A stretch of DNA of 64,000 nucleotides from Roseovarius faecimaris (GTDB lineage: Bacteria; Pseudomonadota; Alphaproteobacteria; Rhodobacterales; Rhodobacteraceae): assembly GCF_009762325.1 (NCBI RefSeq), contig NZ_CP034348.1:1494501-1558500 (forward strand), written 5' to 3'. Positions 12,251-20,531 of this stretch are shown here, one piece after another (position 1 is the stretch's first letter; each line of letters begins with the position of its first letter). The position numbers and the translations under genes are program-made. Under the pieces are notes generated by a model. The model was not told the DNA's origin and made no database searches. It saw nothing but the letters and a program-made list of their open reading frames with translations.

Positions 12251-13573
12251 TCAGGAGGGCGGTGCAGCGCTGTCGAGGGGCAGGCCGGAGGGCAGGCGGT
12301 CAGGAGGGCCTAGGCGGCCCGACGGGCTATGCGGATCGGTCAGCGCGTTGAGAAAGCTGATGAGGGAGGCGATTTCGCTGTCCGAGAGCGGCGGTGAGCT
12401 GCCACCGGTCGCGGCGGCGATGTTGAGTACCTCGTCGAAATCGTTCATCGCGCCCAGTTCGGCCTCTGGCGGGCCCGTTTGCGGCAGCAGCGCCGCCTCG
12501 CCGGTGTATTCGGCCAGAAAGGTCATCGGGTCCGTGTGATGGCGGATCATCGCGTCAAGTGTCGGATAAGCCCCGGTATGGCCATAGGGAGAGGTGAGCG
12601 ACACGTTGCGCAGGGAGGGTGTGCGAAAGCGGTACCGATCGCCGTCCAAGCCGGTGAGCGCGCCGCGCCCGTGATCGGCAAAACCGGGCCCGTGACCCTT
12701 GCCGGGACCGATCTGAGGCAAGCCGAGCGCGTGAAAGCCGTGGTCGGTCTGGAACGGGCCGGAATGGCATTCCGCGCAGCCTGCCTTGCCATGAAACAGG
12801 GCCATGCCGCGCAGGGCATCGTTGCTCAGCGCCTGGTCATTGCCGCGCAGGAAGGCATCGAACGGGCTGTCGGTGGCGCGGAACTCAAAAGCGATGAAAT
12901 CGGCCAGAACACGGGCGATGTCGGTGGCATGCAGCGGCTCGTCATGGCCCAGAAGCCAGGTGAAGCGCTGGCGATACTCGGGCACGTCCTCCACCCGGCG
13001 GGCGATCAGATCCCACGCGCCGCTGAGCCCGGTGATACGGCCCTGGGCCACGGCGTCGGCGATGGGGTTCTCGCCCGGCTGACCGGCCATCTGTTCGGCG
13101 GACACCAGAGGCAGGAGCGCCTGCGCGGCCAGGGTCGAGGGCAGCGGGCGTTCCAGGAACATGCCGTCGGGCAGGGTGATGCCAAAACGCGCCTCCGGAT
13201 CGGCAAAGACCCGTCCGTCATGGCCAAGCGTGGTAAACTCCCGCGCGCCGAGGTTGAAGAGCGCGGGCGTGTGCCGGGCCAGCCGCGCGCCGTCACCGCG
13301 CCGGGCCATGCCGCGCCCGGTCGCGCCTTCGCCCAGGCTGAGCGAGACCGCGTCCGATGTGCCCAGATCCGGATCATGGCAGGAGGCGCAGGCAATGTTG
13401 CGATTGCCCGACAGGATCGGGTCGAAAAACAGGTCGCGCCCGAGCAGAACCGAGGTGGCCCCGGGCAGGGGAAAATCCCCCGGCGCAACCGCGCGCGGCA
13501 GATCGGCGGCCATTGCCGCCTTGGCCAGAAGCCATGCCAGACATGTCAGGAGCCAGCCGCGCATTTCCCCCAC
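12251..13573 (-). CDS. Di-haem cytochrome c peroxidase / MauG-family protein
   Basis: A secreted 440-residue protein with two haem c-binding motifs, CASCH (residues 62-66) and CAECH in the C-terminal half, as in bacterial cytochrome c peroxidases and MauG relatives. The N-terminus is a signal peptide ([19 protein letters not shown]), so it works in the periplasm. The likely distal-domain sequence [31 protein letters not shown] is typical of the family. The GTG at 13573 has GGAA about ten bases ahead; the ATG at 13564 is the other candidate start. No electron donor or maturation genes are nearby, and whether it is a peroxidase or a MauG-type oxidase cannot be decided. Confidence 0.9.
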   Translation of the reverse strand: MGEMRGWLLTCLAWLLAKAAMAADLPRAVAPGDFPLPGATSVLLGRDLFFDPILSGNRNIACASCHDPDLGTSDAVSLSLGEGATGRGMARRGDGARLARHTPALFNLGAREFTTLGHDGRVFADPEARFGITLPDGMFLERPLPSTLAAQALLPLVSAEQMAGQPGENPIADAVAQGRITGLSGAWDLIARRVEDVPEYRQRFTWLLGHDEPLHATDIARVLADFIAFEFRATDSPFDAFLRGNDQALSNDALRGMALFHGKAGCAECHSGPFQTDHGFHALGLPQIGPGKGHGPGFADHGRGALTGLDGDRYRFRTPSLRNVSLTSPYGHTGAYPTLDAMIRHHTDPMTFLAEYTGEAALLPQTGPPEAELGAMNDFDEVLNIAAATGGSSPPLSDSEIASLISFLNALTDPHSPSGRLGPPDRLPSGLPLDSAAPPS

Positions 13574-13714
13574 CGCGTGCTATTCCGAGTACCGCACCAG
13601 GATAGACGGCAGGGCCGCCGCGGAAAATGCGGCGGGTGGAAAATCTCTGACAACGGGCCGGAAACAGACAGCTCTATTGCCCCGTGCCGATGCCTCAATC
13701 AGCGTGGTCGGGGG

Positions 13715-14500
13715 CTATTGTTTCCACTCGGGCGGGCGTTTTTCGATAAAGGCCTGGATGCCTTCCTCGGTGTCGCGGTTGAGCATGTTCTCGACCATCA
13801 CATCGCGGGTGTAGTCATAGGCATCGTTCAGCCCCATTTCGAGCTGCGAATAGAAGGCCTGTTTGCCGATCTTGACGGCCGATCCAAGCTTGTCCGCGAT
13901 GGTGGAGGCCAGTTCGGTCGCGGCGGCGTCCAGGTCTTCATGCGGCACGGCGCGGTTGATCAGGCCCAGCTCGCGCGCACGGCCGGTTTCGATGAACTCG
14001 CCGGTGGTGAGCATTTCAAACGCCTGTTTGCGCGGGATATTGCGCGACAGCGCGACCATCGGCGTGGAACAGAAGAGGCCGATATTCACCCCGTTGACGC
14101 CAAAGCGGGTGCCTTCGGCCGCCACGGCCAGATCGCAGGAGGCGACAAGCTGACAGCCTGCCGCGGTGGCAATCCCGTGCGGCGCGGCGATGACCGGCTG
14201 GGGCAGGGTGCGCAGCGAGGTCATCACCCGGGCGCAGCGGGTGAAGAGATCGGAGAAATAGGCGGCCCCGCCATCCTCGGCCTGACGGCCCGCGGTCATC
14301 TCCTTGAGGTCATGGCCCGCGCAGAACGCCTTGCCCGCGCCTTTGAGGATCACGGCGCGAATCCCCTTGTCTTCGCGCAGCGCGTCAAACTCGGCCTGAA
14401 GCGCGGCCAGCATGGCATCGCTCAGCGCGTTGAGTTTTTCCGGGGCGTTGAGGGTCAGCCGGGCAATGGCTCCGTCATCTTCGCGTTCGAGGATTGGCAT
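13715..14500 (-). CDS. Enoyl-CoA hydratase / crotonase family protein
   Basis: The 261-residue protein has the crotonase fold pattern: LTLNAPEKLNALSDAML at the start, the oxyanion-hole sequence GAGKAFCAGHDLKEM, and the second one HGIATAAGCQLVASCDLAVA. It begins at the ATG 14500 (MPILERED) with GGGAGA ahead; the longer frame upstream is not supported. It is divergent from a thioesterase gene 58 bp away, and both may act on acyl-CoAs. The catalytic Glu pair of true hydratases is not clear, so the substrate is left open. Confidence 0.88.
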   Translation of the reverse strand: MPILEREDDGAIARLTLNAPEKLNALSDAMLAALQAEFDALREDKGIRAVILKGAGKAFCAGHDLKEMTAGRQAEDGGAAYFSDLFTRCARVMTSLRTLPQPVIAAPHGIATAAGCQLVASCDLAVAAEGTRFGVNGVNIGLFCSTPMVALSRNIPRKQAFEMLTTGEFIETGRARELGLINRAVPHEDLDAAATELASTIADKLGSAVKIGKQAFYSQLEMGLNDAYDYTRDVMVENMLNRDTEEGIQAFIEKRPPEWKQ

Positions 14501-14557
14501 CTTGTCTCTCCCTTTCGTTTGTGGCCTTTTTAGCGGCGAATGACGGGGGAGGAAAGC

Positions 14558-14980
14558 ATGGTGAAACTGACCGCCGGGGAGCTGATGAGCTATCTCGACG
14601 AAGTGTTCCCGCAGATGAGGGGCGAGTTTGCCATCGAGGATCTGGGCGATATGCGCATTCGCACGCGGCTGCATGTCACCGAGCGGCATTTGCGCCCCGG
14701 CGGCACGGTCAGCGGGCCGTCGATCTTTGCCCTGGCGGATGTGTCGGTCTATATGGCGGTGCTGGCCATGATCGGGCGCGAGGCGCTGGCGGTGACCACC
14801 AATTGCAGCATTGATTTCATGCGCAAGCCCGCAGCAGGGGCGGACCTGATCGCCGAATGCCGCCTGCTCAAGCTGGGGCGTGTTCTGGCGGTGGGAGAGG
14901 TGCTGATCTTTTCAGAGGGGGGGGATCAGCCGGTGGCGCGCGCGTCGATGACCTATTCGATCCCGCCGGTGAAGTCATGA
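14558..14980 (+). CDS. PaaI-family hotdog thioesterase
   Basis: The 140-residue protein has the hotdog thioesterase pattern RPGGTVSGPSIFALADVSVYMAVLA, with the long central helix, followed by TTNCSIDFMRKPAAGADL, and should cleave acyl-CoA thioesters in the cytoplasm. The ATG at 14558 lies after GGGAGGAAAG. It overlaps the next gene by 4 nt (ATGA at 14977-14980). Divergent from the crotonase gene. Confidence 0.85.
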   Translation: MVKLTAGELMSYLDEVFPQMRGEFAIEDLGDMRIRTRLHVTERHLRPGGTVSGPSIFALADVSVYMAVLAMIGREALAVTTNCSIDFMRKPAAGADLIAECRLLKLGRVLAVGEVLIFSEGGDQPVARASMTYSIPPVKS

Positions 14981-15546
14981 TCCGGCTTGTTTTCGCCTTG
15001 CTGATGCTGCCCGGGGCGGCGCTGGCCTGTGCCTGCTGTGCCGAACGGGGCGAGCGCTATGCCTATCAGGTAGAGATGGGCGGTTATGAGAGGGCGGAAC
15101 TGGCCCGGTTGAGGGCCGATGGCGCGGCAAAGCTGTTTGTGACCGCCTGCGGGCTGGACTGCGTGACCGGGCTGACCGATCCGCAGCTTGATTATGGCGT
15201 GGAGATCTCGGTGGACGAGGGCGGTGTGACATTTGGCTTCGCCGATGCACAGGGCCGCGCGCGCGGCGGGCTGGAGATGGCCTGGCCGGAGGGGTACGTG
15301 CTTTCGGGGGTGGATACCGATCCGCTGTCAGACGCGCCGGATGCGCAGCTTTATACAGAGATGCGCCTTACAGGCACGGCGCGGGGCACCGGCGATTTCG
15401 CATCCGATGGACCGCTGAGCGCCACGCTGATCTATGCCGGGCGCGGCAATATGTGTCTTCAGGCGGCAGGGCTGACCCATTGGTCAATTGATGTGGCGGG
15501 CGAGGGTGTGAACTATCGCCTGTTTGGCGGGCTTACCGCGCGCTAG
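14977..15546 (+). CDS. Secreted hypothetical protein with Cys-rich N-terminus
   Basis: A 189-residue protein with a signal peptide (MIRLVFALLMLPGAALA, likely cleaved before CACCAERGE), so it is periplasmic. A cluster of three cysteines opens the mature part, and CGLDC and NMCLQA supply more, suggesting disulfides or a metal site. The lipobox match is poor. No family is recognised. Its start overlaps the thioesterase stop, and its last 14 nt overlap the convergent GNAT gene. Confidence 0.72.
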   Translation: MIRLVFALLMLPGAALACACCAERGERYAYQVEMGGYERAELARLRADGAAKLFVTACGLDCVTGLTDPQLDYGVEISVDEGGVTFGFADAQGRARGGLEMAWPEGYVLSGVDTDPLSDAPDAQLYTEMRLTGTARGTGDFASDGPLSATLIYAGRGNMCLQAAGLTHWSIDVAGEGVNYRLFGGLTAR

Positions 15547-16081
15547 GCGGCCAGTCCCGGGCGCGCGCGACCCAGACCAGCCCGTGCCAGGTGCCAAGCA
15601 CCGGGTCAGGCTCGGCAAAGTCGCGGTCGGGCTGGCGGGTGAGACCCAGGCGGGCCATCACCGCCTGGGACCGGGTGTTGTCGGCGGCGGTATAGGCAAG
15701 GATCTCGGTCAGGGCCGTGGCGGCAAAGGCATGGGGCAGGGCCGCGCGGGCGGCCTCGGTGGCATAGCCCTTGCCCCAGGCGCGGGGCAGAAGCCGCCAG
15801 CCGATCTCGGCATGGGCGCCGATCGGGTGCTCCGGGGGGTGACAGCAGATGCCGACATAGCCGATGAACCCGGCCGCGTCCGAGACATGCAGACGGCCGA
15901 TTCCGTCGCGGGTCCGGCCGTCGAGATAGCGAGAAAGCTTATCCCGGGCGTCCGCGCGCGATATCGGGCCGCCCAGATCGGCCATCGCAGCAGGATCAGC
16001 ATGAAGCGCTGCGAAATCCGCCAGATCGTTGTCGGTGAAGTCGCGCAAGCGCAGGCGCGCGGTGGTCAGGGCATCGGACAT
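15533..16081 (-). CDS. GNAT-family N-acetyltransferase (RimJ/RimL type)
   Basis: The 182-residue protein fits the Acetyltransf_3 group: TTARLRLRDFTDNDLADFAALHADP at the N-terminus, GRLHVSDAAGFIGYVGI, and the acetyl-CoA loop RAWGKGYATEAARAALPHAF. It ends with NTRSQAVMARLGL, the usual alpha-4 region. The ATG at 16081 gives MSDALTTARLRL. The acceptor could be a ribosomal protein N-terminus or a small molecule. It overlaps the convergent secreted-protein gene by 14 nt. Confidence 0.88.
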   Translation of the reverse strand: MSDALTTARLRLRDFTDNDLADFAALHADPAAMADLGGPISRADARDKLSRYLDGRTRDGIGRLHVSDAAGFIGYVGICCHPPEHPIGAHAEIGWRLLPRAWGKGYATEAARAALPHAFAATALTEILAYTAADNTRSQAVMARLGLTRQPDRDFAEPDPVLGTWHGLVWVARARDWPPSAR

Positions 16082-16097
16082 GAGGACAGTGTGAAAC

Positions 16098-16125
16098 AAA
16101 AAAGGGCCGGAGGAAACTCCGGCCC
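16098..16125 (-). terminator. Rho-independent terminator after the DUF1127 gene
   Basis: On the minus strand, GGGCCGGAG pairs with CTCCGGCCC (plus 16104-16112 and 16117-16125) in a 9-bp stem, followed by six T (plus A run 16098-16103). It lies 26 nt after the DUF1127 stop, so that short gene is a single-gene transcript. Confidence 0.85.
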
Positions 16126-16151
16126 AGTAGGAAGAGGTCTGAACGGGGACG

Positions 16152-16388
16152 TCACGACCTCCAGAACCATTTGCTGCATTCATCCGTGGCCTGCCGCGGC
16201 GTAAGGCCGATATCTTTCAGCTGGGCATCAGAGAGGTCGCGCAGCGTATTGCGGGTGCGGCTGCGCTGCGACCACAGCACGATCCAATAGGCCACCTTGA
16301 TCGCCACGCGCGAGGCCATCGGCAGGGTCGTGCGCGCCGAAAGCTGCGCCAGAGCCGTATGGTCGGGGGTGGTGGTCAGGGTGCTCAT
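16152..16388 (-). CDS. DUF1127-family small protein
   Basis: The 78-residue protein ends with the DUF1127 signature RNTLRDLSDAQLKDIGLTPRQATDE, an arginine-rich helix known in small regulatory proteins of alphaproteobacteria, some of which act in phosphate or RNA-related control. An amphipathic stretch VAIKVAYWIVLWSQRSR precedes it. The ATG at 16388 has GGAGA ahead. It is divergent from a MocR regulator and has a perfect palindromic operator 21-34 bp upstream of its start, so it is probably that regulator's target. It has its own terminator. Confidence 0.85.
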   Translation of the reverse strand: MSTLTTTPDHTALAQLSARTTLPMASRVAIKVAYWIVLWSQRSRTRNTLRDLSDAQLKDIGLTPRQATDECSKWFWRS

Positions 16389-16405
16389 TGTTCTCGTCTC
16401 CTGTG

Positions 16406-16423
16406 ATATTGTATTGATACAAT
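16406..16423. promoter_or_regulatory. Operator copy 1 of the MocR/DUF1127 region
   Basis: The 18-bp sequence ATATTGTATTGATACAAT contains the palindrome TTGTAT-TG-ATACAA (16409-16422). It lies just upstream of the DUF1127 start and is identical to a second copy inside the MocR gene at 16535-16552. Weaker relatives are CGTAT-N7-ATACG (16435-16451) and TTGT-N7-ACAA (16481-16495, on the MocR start codon). Confidence 0.7.
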
Positions 16424-16482
16424 TTGCATGTTTGCGTATGACATTGATACGAATCTCCTGATTGAGTCGCTAGGAAAACATT

Positions 16483-17877
16483 GTGACTGATACAATTTGG
16501 CCGCCGGATTTTGCCGATACCGCAGATGCAAAGTATATTGTATTGATACAATCCTTGCGCGCGGCCATCCGCTCGGGAGAGCTGGAGACCGGTTTCAAAC
16601 TGCCTCCGGTGCGGGAACTGGCCTGGCAGCTCGGGATCACGCCCGGCACGGTGGCGCGGGCCTACAAGCTTGCGGCCGAGGAAGGGTTGGTCAGCACCGG
16701 CGTCGGGCGCGGTACCTTCGTGGCCGGGCAGGCGACCCCGGGATTTGCGGTGCCCGACGCGCTGATCAACACGGTGCAGCCCGATGCCATTGACCTGCGC
16801 GCGGCACGCACGCCCGATGTGGGGCAGGATGCGGTGATCCGACAGGTGATGGCCGACCTCGCGCGGGGCCACACGCACAGCTATCTGGATTACCCCAACA
16901 GCGAGACGAAACACCCCGCACGGGCCGCCGCCGCCGCCTGGATCGGGCCGGACCGGGTTGGGCGGATCACACCCGATGATGTGGTGATGGGGCTGGGCGC
17001 GCAGCAGACGGTGATCATGGCGCTTCAGACGGTCCTCTATGGCACAACGCCGGTGATCCTGACCGAAGAGCTGGCCTATCCCGGTGTGCGGCACGCGGCC
17101 CGGCTGCTCAGGGCGCAGCTTATCGGGGTAGAGATGGACGCCGATGGCATCCGCCCCGACCGGCTGGAAGAGGCGCTGCGCAGGCATGGCGGGCAGGTGC
17201 TGCTGCTGGCCGCAGAGGTGCACAGCCCGACCACCACCCGCACTAGCCTGGAGCGGCGTCAGCAGATCGCCGCTCTGGCGCGCAAATACAACCTGCAGAT
17301 CATCGAGGATGACTGCCATTGCATCACCCGGCCCGAGGACCCGGCCTTGCGCGCGCTGTGTCCCGAGCGGGCCTGGTATATCTCTTCGCTGACCAAATCG
17401 GTCTCGGCCTCGCTGCGCTTCGGCTATGCGGTGGCCCCGCGCGGACAGGCGGATATGGCGCGGCAGGTGGCGCAGTCGAGTTTCTACGGCCTGCCGCAGC
17501 CGGTTCTCGATATCTGCGCCGAGCTTTTGTCCTCCGGCGAGGCGGAGCGCATCCGGCAGAAGGTGGAGCGGCGCGTGGCCGAACAGGTGAAGGGCGCGGT
17601 CAATGCCCTGGGCAAATGGGATGTAAGCTGGCGGCGGGATGTGCCGTTTGTCTGGCTGAAGCTGCCGCAGGGCTGGCGCGGATCAAGCTTTGCCAGCGCC
17701 TGCGAGATGGAGAAGATCCGCATCAAGGCGGCGGATGAGTTCGCGCTGCCCGATGGGGCGGCCCCGCATGCGGTGCGCCTGGCGCTGAACGCGAATATTT
17801 CCGCCGCGCGCTATGAGGGCGCGCTGGCGCGTCTGTCGGAGATGCTGGCCCGCCCGCCGGCCGCCGTTGATTTCTGA
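16483..17877 (+). CDS. MocR-type transcriptional regulator (GntR HTH + aminotransferase fold)
   Basis: The 464-residue protein joins an N-terminal GntR winged helix (residues about 17-80, IRSGELETGFKLPPVRELAW then LGITPGTVARAYKLAAEEGLV) to a fold-type I aminotransferase domain. The PLP-binding lysine is in YISSLTKSVSASLRFGYA, and IIEDDCHC gives the Asp that contacts the pyridine nitrogen. Such proteins bind DNA and sense an amino compound through PLP. The start is GTG 16483; the N-terminus WPPD ... is usual for the family. A palindromic operator overlaps the start codon and another lies at codons 19-23, pointing to autoregulation. The effector is unknown. Confidence 0.9.
   Translation: MTDTIWPPDFADTADAKYIVLIQSLRAAIRSGELETGFKLPPVRELAWQLGITPGTVARAYKLAAEEGLVSTGVGRGTFVAGQATPGFAVPDALINTVQPDAIDLRAARTPDVGQDAVIRQVMADLARGHTHSYLDYPNSETKHPARAAAAAWIGPDRVGRITPDDVVMGLGAQQTVIMALQTVLYGTTPVILTEELAYPGVRHAARLLRAQLIGVEMDADGIRPDRLEEALRRHGGQVLLLAAEVHSPTTTRTSLERRQQIAALARKYNLQIIEDDCHCITRPEDPALRALCPERAWYISSLTKSVSASLRFGYAVAPRGQADMARQVAQSSFYGLPQPVLDICAELLSSGEAERIRQKVERRVAEQVKGAVNALGKWDVSWRRDVPFVWLKLPQGWRGSSFASACEMEKIRIKAADEFALPDGAAPHAVRLALNANISAARYEGALARLSEMLARPPAAVDF
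16535..16552. promoter_or_regulatory. Operator copy 2, inside the MocR coding region
   Basis: ATATTGTATTGATACAAT recurs here exactly, covering codons 18-24 of the regulator gene. In a gene that otherwise uses G/C-ending codons, this stretch uses GTA, TTG, ATA and CAA, among the rarest choices at this GC content, which suggests the DNA sequence rather than the protein is constrained. Confidence 0.65.
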
Positions 17878-17883
17878 GGCCCG

Positions 17884-18939
17884 TCAGAGCAGCCCGGCAG
17901 CCCCCCAGAGCAACCCGAAGGCAATGACGGCCGCGCTGGCCAGCCCGGAATAGGCGGCAAGCTTGATATTGGAGAACGGCCGCTCGCCAAAGCTGCGCCC
18001 GTCGATGCCCGACACGACCACCTTGTAGGGCTTGCCGCGATAGGCATAGTGCAAAATCCACACCGGAAGCAGGATGCGCCGGTAATGGATGCCCGACGTA
18101 TCCGTGCGGTAGCGAATGGAATGCACCCCCCCGCGCGCGGCATGGCGCTTGATCCGGTTGCGGATCAGCAGATCCTTGTCTTCGGCATTGGCATGCAACC
18201 CGTTCTTGACGCTCTGGTGATGCCTCTCGGCGGCAAACCCGGCAAGATAGCCCGCGCGATAGGGGCGCAGCCGGTCGGGCTTGAAATCATGCAGGATGCC
18301 GTCGCGGATCAGCGGCGTGACATGGGGGGAGGCGGGCACCAGAAGGTCGTCGAACTCGATCCGCATCTTGCCCGAGATCGATTTGTGGCGCCGGTTCTTG
18401 CCCGAGCCCGTGGTGTATTTGGCCCAGTATTGCACCGCCTCATCGCTGTCGAAGGTCCAGAACGGCGCATAGAGCCCGGCGACGCGCGCATCGCTGATGC
18501 GCGCGGCCAGATCGGAGGGCGCTGCGAGGCGCTTGCCGACCCAGAGATGCGCGTTTTCCTGGGCGATGGCCTCCGCAACCCGGAACGGCACGAGCGCCAT
18601 GGTGTCATAGCCATCCTCGGGCTGGGTCAGGACCACGGGCCCGTCGCAATAGGGGCAATGTTCGGACAATTGCGCACCGGTGAAGATCACCCGCCCGCCG
18701 CAGGTCTGGCATTGATGCTCCAGTTCCGCCGGGCGCGAGGCGGGCTCGTCCTCGGGCACGGACGGGTCATAGGCATATTCGATCCGCGCCTCGTGATCGT
18801 TGGGCAGTTTGAGATCCTGCACATGGCCGCAGCTCTGGCAGGTCAGGCCGCGCTCTTTCGGGTCGTAAAGGCACTGGCCTCCGCAGTTGGGGCAGAGCAG
18901 AGCCGCCTGGATGGCATTGGGAGGCGCGGCGGCGGGCAT
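17884..18939 (-). CDS. Zinc-ribbon membrane protein, function unknown
   Basis: The 351-residue protein opens with two zinc ribbons, CPNCGGQ ... CQSCGH and CQTCGG ... CPYCDG, like those of TFIIB-type or PriA-like ribbons. A middle domain of about 200 residues follows (FRVAEAIAQENAHLWVGKRL ... FWTFDSDEAVQYWAKYTTG) and one C-terminal membrane helix (AYSGLASAAVIAFGLLWGAAGLL). It starts at the ATG 18939, overlapping the stop of the upstream membrane protein (TGATG). The ribbons face the cytoplasm if the C-terminal helix is an anchor. No function is assigned. Confidence 0.82.
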   Translation of the reverse strand: MPAAAPPNAIQAALLCPNCGGQCLYDPKERGLTCQSCGHVQDLKLPNDHEARIEYAYDPSVPEDEPASRPAELEHQCQTCGGRVIFTGAQLSEHCPYCDGPVVLTQPEDGYDTMALVPFRVAEAIAQENAHLWVGKRLAAPSDLAARISDARVAGLYAPFWTFDSDEAVQYWAKYTTGSGKNRRHKSISGKMRIEFDDLLVPASPHVTPLIRDGILHDFKPDRLRPYRAGYLAGFAAERHHQSVKNGLHANAEDKDLLIRNRIKRHAARGGVHSIRYRTDTSGIHYRRILLPVWILHYAYRGKPYKVVVSGIDGRSFGERPFSNIKLAAYSGLASAAVIAFGLLWGAAGLL

Positions 18940-19253
18940 CAGTCGTGCTCCGCCAGGGCGGCCGCAATCTCCAGCAGGATGCGCAGGCGCAGCCAGGCCC
19001 GGTCCATCGCGCCTTCCAGATTGCCCGTGACCCCCCAGTCGCCGATCACCGTCGCGATGAACCACACGGCCATGGCCCAGAAGGCCACGATGGACCAGCC
19101 GGAGATCGAGCGGATAAAACCCGCCGAGCCATGTTTGAGCTCTCGCTTGGCTTCGTGGATCCGGATCATCTTTCTGATCTGTGCCATGCCGAGCAGGGTC
19201 GAGACGGCCATCAGCACGAGGGCGGACAGGATGGGGGCGCTCAGATCAGCCAT
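18939..19253 (-). CDS. Small membrane protein, partner of the zinc-ribbon protein
   Basis: A 104-residue protein with two clear membrane helices (about 8-27, PILSALVLMAVSTLLGMAQ, and 50-72, SGWSIVAFWAMAVWFIATVIG) separated by a basic loop (RKMIRIHEAKRELKHG). Its stop overlaps the start of the zinc-ribbon gene by one base, so the two are surely co-translated and may act together. No family is recognised. Confidence 0.72.
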   Translation of the reverse strand: MADLSAPILSALVLMAVSTLLGMAQIRKMIRIHEAKRELKHGSAGFIRSISGWSIVAFWAMAVWFIATVIGDWGVTGNLEGAMDRAWLRLRILLEIAAALAEHD

Positions 19254-19386
19254 TACGGGCAGTCTGGAAAGCGCCGCACGCCGCGCATGACGACACGCGG
19301 CGGGATGGAGGGGGGAATGTGTGGGGTAATATGATACCTAATTTTTAAACAATTGATTTTGAACATTTAAATCAGACCAGGCGCCC

Positions 19387-19414
19387 TTGACTGTGCTGTG
19401 GGATGCAGTAAAAG
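19387..19414 (+). promoter_or_regulatory. Candidate promoter of rplM-rpsI
   Basis: TTGACT (19387-19392) and TAAAAG (19409-19414) are separated by 16 bp, 35 bp before the rplM start codon. An AT-rich stretch (about 19330-19372) lies just upstream and could act as an UP element. The -10 is weak, so this is tentative. Confidence 0.35.
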
Positions 19415-19448
19415 CCACGGATCGAACGATACCCCAAAGGGATGAAAT

Positions 19449-19913
19449 ATGAAAACCTATTCTGCAACACCGGCAGATATCGACAAGAAGTGGATCCTGA
19501 TCGACGCCGAGGGCGTGGTTCTGGGCCGTCTTGCCGCTATCGTGGCCACCCGCCTGCGCGGCAAGCACAAAGCCTCGTTCACACCGCACATGGATATGGG
19601 CGACAACGTGATCGTGATCAATGCCGACAAGGTGCAACTGACCGGCAACAAGCGCGAAAAGCCCAATTACTGGCACACCGGCCATCCGGGCGGGATCAAG
19701 TCGCGCACCAACGCACAGATCCTCGAAGGCGCCTATCCTGAGCGTGTCGTCACGCAGGCCGTCAAGCGCATGCTGCCGGGCAACCGCCTGAGCCGTCGCC
19801 AGATGACCAACCTGCGCGTCTATGCCGGCGCTGAGCATCCGCACGAGGCGCAAAGCCCCGAAGTGCTGGATGTGAAATCCATGAACAAGAAAAACACGCG
19901 GGTATCTGTCTGA
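19449..19913 (+). CDS. rplM: 50S ribosomal protein L13
   Basis: L13 is an early-assembling protein of the large ribosomal subunit. The 154-residue product has the family signature [38 protein letters not shown] and [32 protein letters not shown] precedes the ATG. It is paired with rpsI in the usual order, with a one-base TGATG overlap. Confidence 0.98.
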   Translation: MKTYSATPADIDKKWILIDAEGVVLGRLAAIVATRLRGKHKASFTPHMDMGDNVIVINADKVQLTGNKREKPNYWHTGHPGGIKSRTNAQILEGAYPERVVTQAVKRMLPGNRLSRRQMTNLRVYAGAEHPHEAQSPEVLDVKSMNKKNTRVSV

Positions 19914-20407
19914 TGGCTGAAGAAATCAAATCCCTCGAAGGCCTGGAAGCCGTGGCCGAAGGCACCGACGCCGCTGTTGTGGCAGATGTGGACATCAACC
20001 GCGAGCCGGTTCGTGACGAACTGGGCCGCTCCTATGCCACCGGCAAGCGGAAGGACGCGGTCAGCCGTGTCTGGATCAAGCCCGGCTCGGGCAAGGTGAC
20101 CGTGAACGGCAAGGAGATGGACAAGTATTTTGCCCGTCCCGTGCTGCAGATGATCCTGCGCCAGCCCTTCACCGTGGCCGGTGTCGAAGATCAGTTCGAC
20201 GTGATGGCGACCGTCAAGGGCGGTGGCCTTTCGGGTCAGGCCGGTGCCGTGAAGCACGGTATCTCGAAAGCGCTGCAGCTTTACGATCCGTCCCTGCGTG
20301 GCGCGCTGAAAGCCGCCGGGTTCCTGACCCGCGACAGCCGCGTGGTGGAACGCAAGAAATACGGTAAGCGCAAGGCGCGCCGGAGCTTCCAGTTCTCCAA
20401 GCGCTAA
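19913..20407 (+). CDS. rpsI: 30S ribosomal protein S9
   Basis: S9 sits in the head of the small subunit with its C-terminal tail reaching the P-site tRNA. The 164-residue protein has an N-terminal acidic extension of about 35 residues ([20 protein letters not shown]), common in alphaproteobacteria, then [29 protein letters not shown] and the tail ending [11 protein letters not shown]. Translationally coupled to rplM and followed by a terminator. Confidence 0.98.
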   Translation: MAEEIKSLEGLEAVAEGTDAAVVADVDINREPVRDELGRSYATGKRKDAVSRVWIKPGSGKVTVNGKEMDKYFARPVLQMILRQPFTVAGVEDQFDVMATVKGGGLSGQAGAVKHGISKALQLYDPSLRGALKAAGFLTRDSRVVERKKYGKRKARRSFQFSKR

Positions 20408-20434
20408 AGAGTTTTCTGCAAAAATTCCGGGGAA

Positions 20435-20459
20435 GGGCTGCCAGCGGGCGGCCCTTTTT
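20435..20459 (+). terminator. Rho-independent terminator of rplM-rpsI
   Basis: GGGCTGCC (20435-20442) pairs with GGCGGCCC (20447-20454), an 8-bp stem with one T-G pair and loop AGCG, followed by five T. It begins 27 nt after the rpsI stop. Confidence 0.85.
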
Positions 20460-20531
20460 CATTGGCGGCCCGATATGGGCTGGTCAGGGCGCGCGACGGG
20501 GGTAAACTGGACGCAAGTGGGAGAGCGGGCG

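Noticed and set aside
12479..14533. Plus-strand frame of 684 codons across the peroxidase and crotonase genes
   Set aside because: Antisense to two genes with clear motifs; low-complexity shadow composition.
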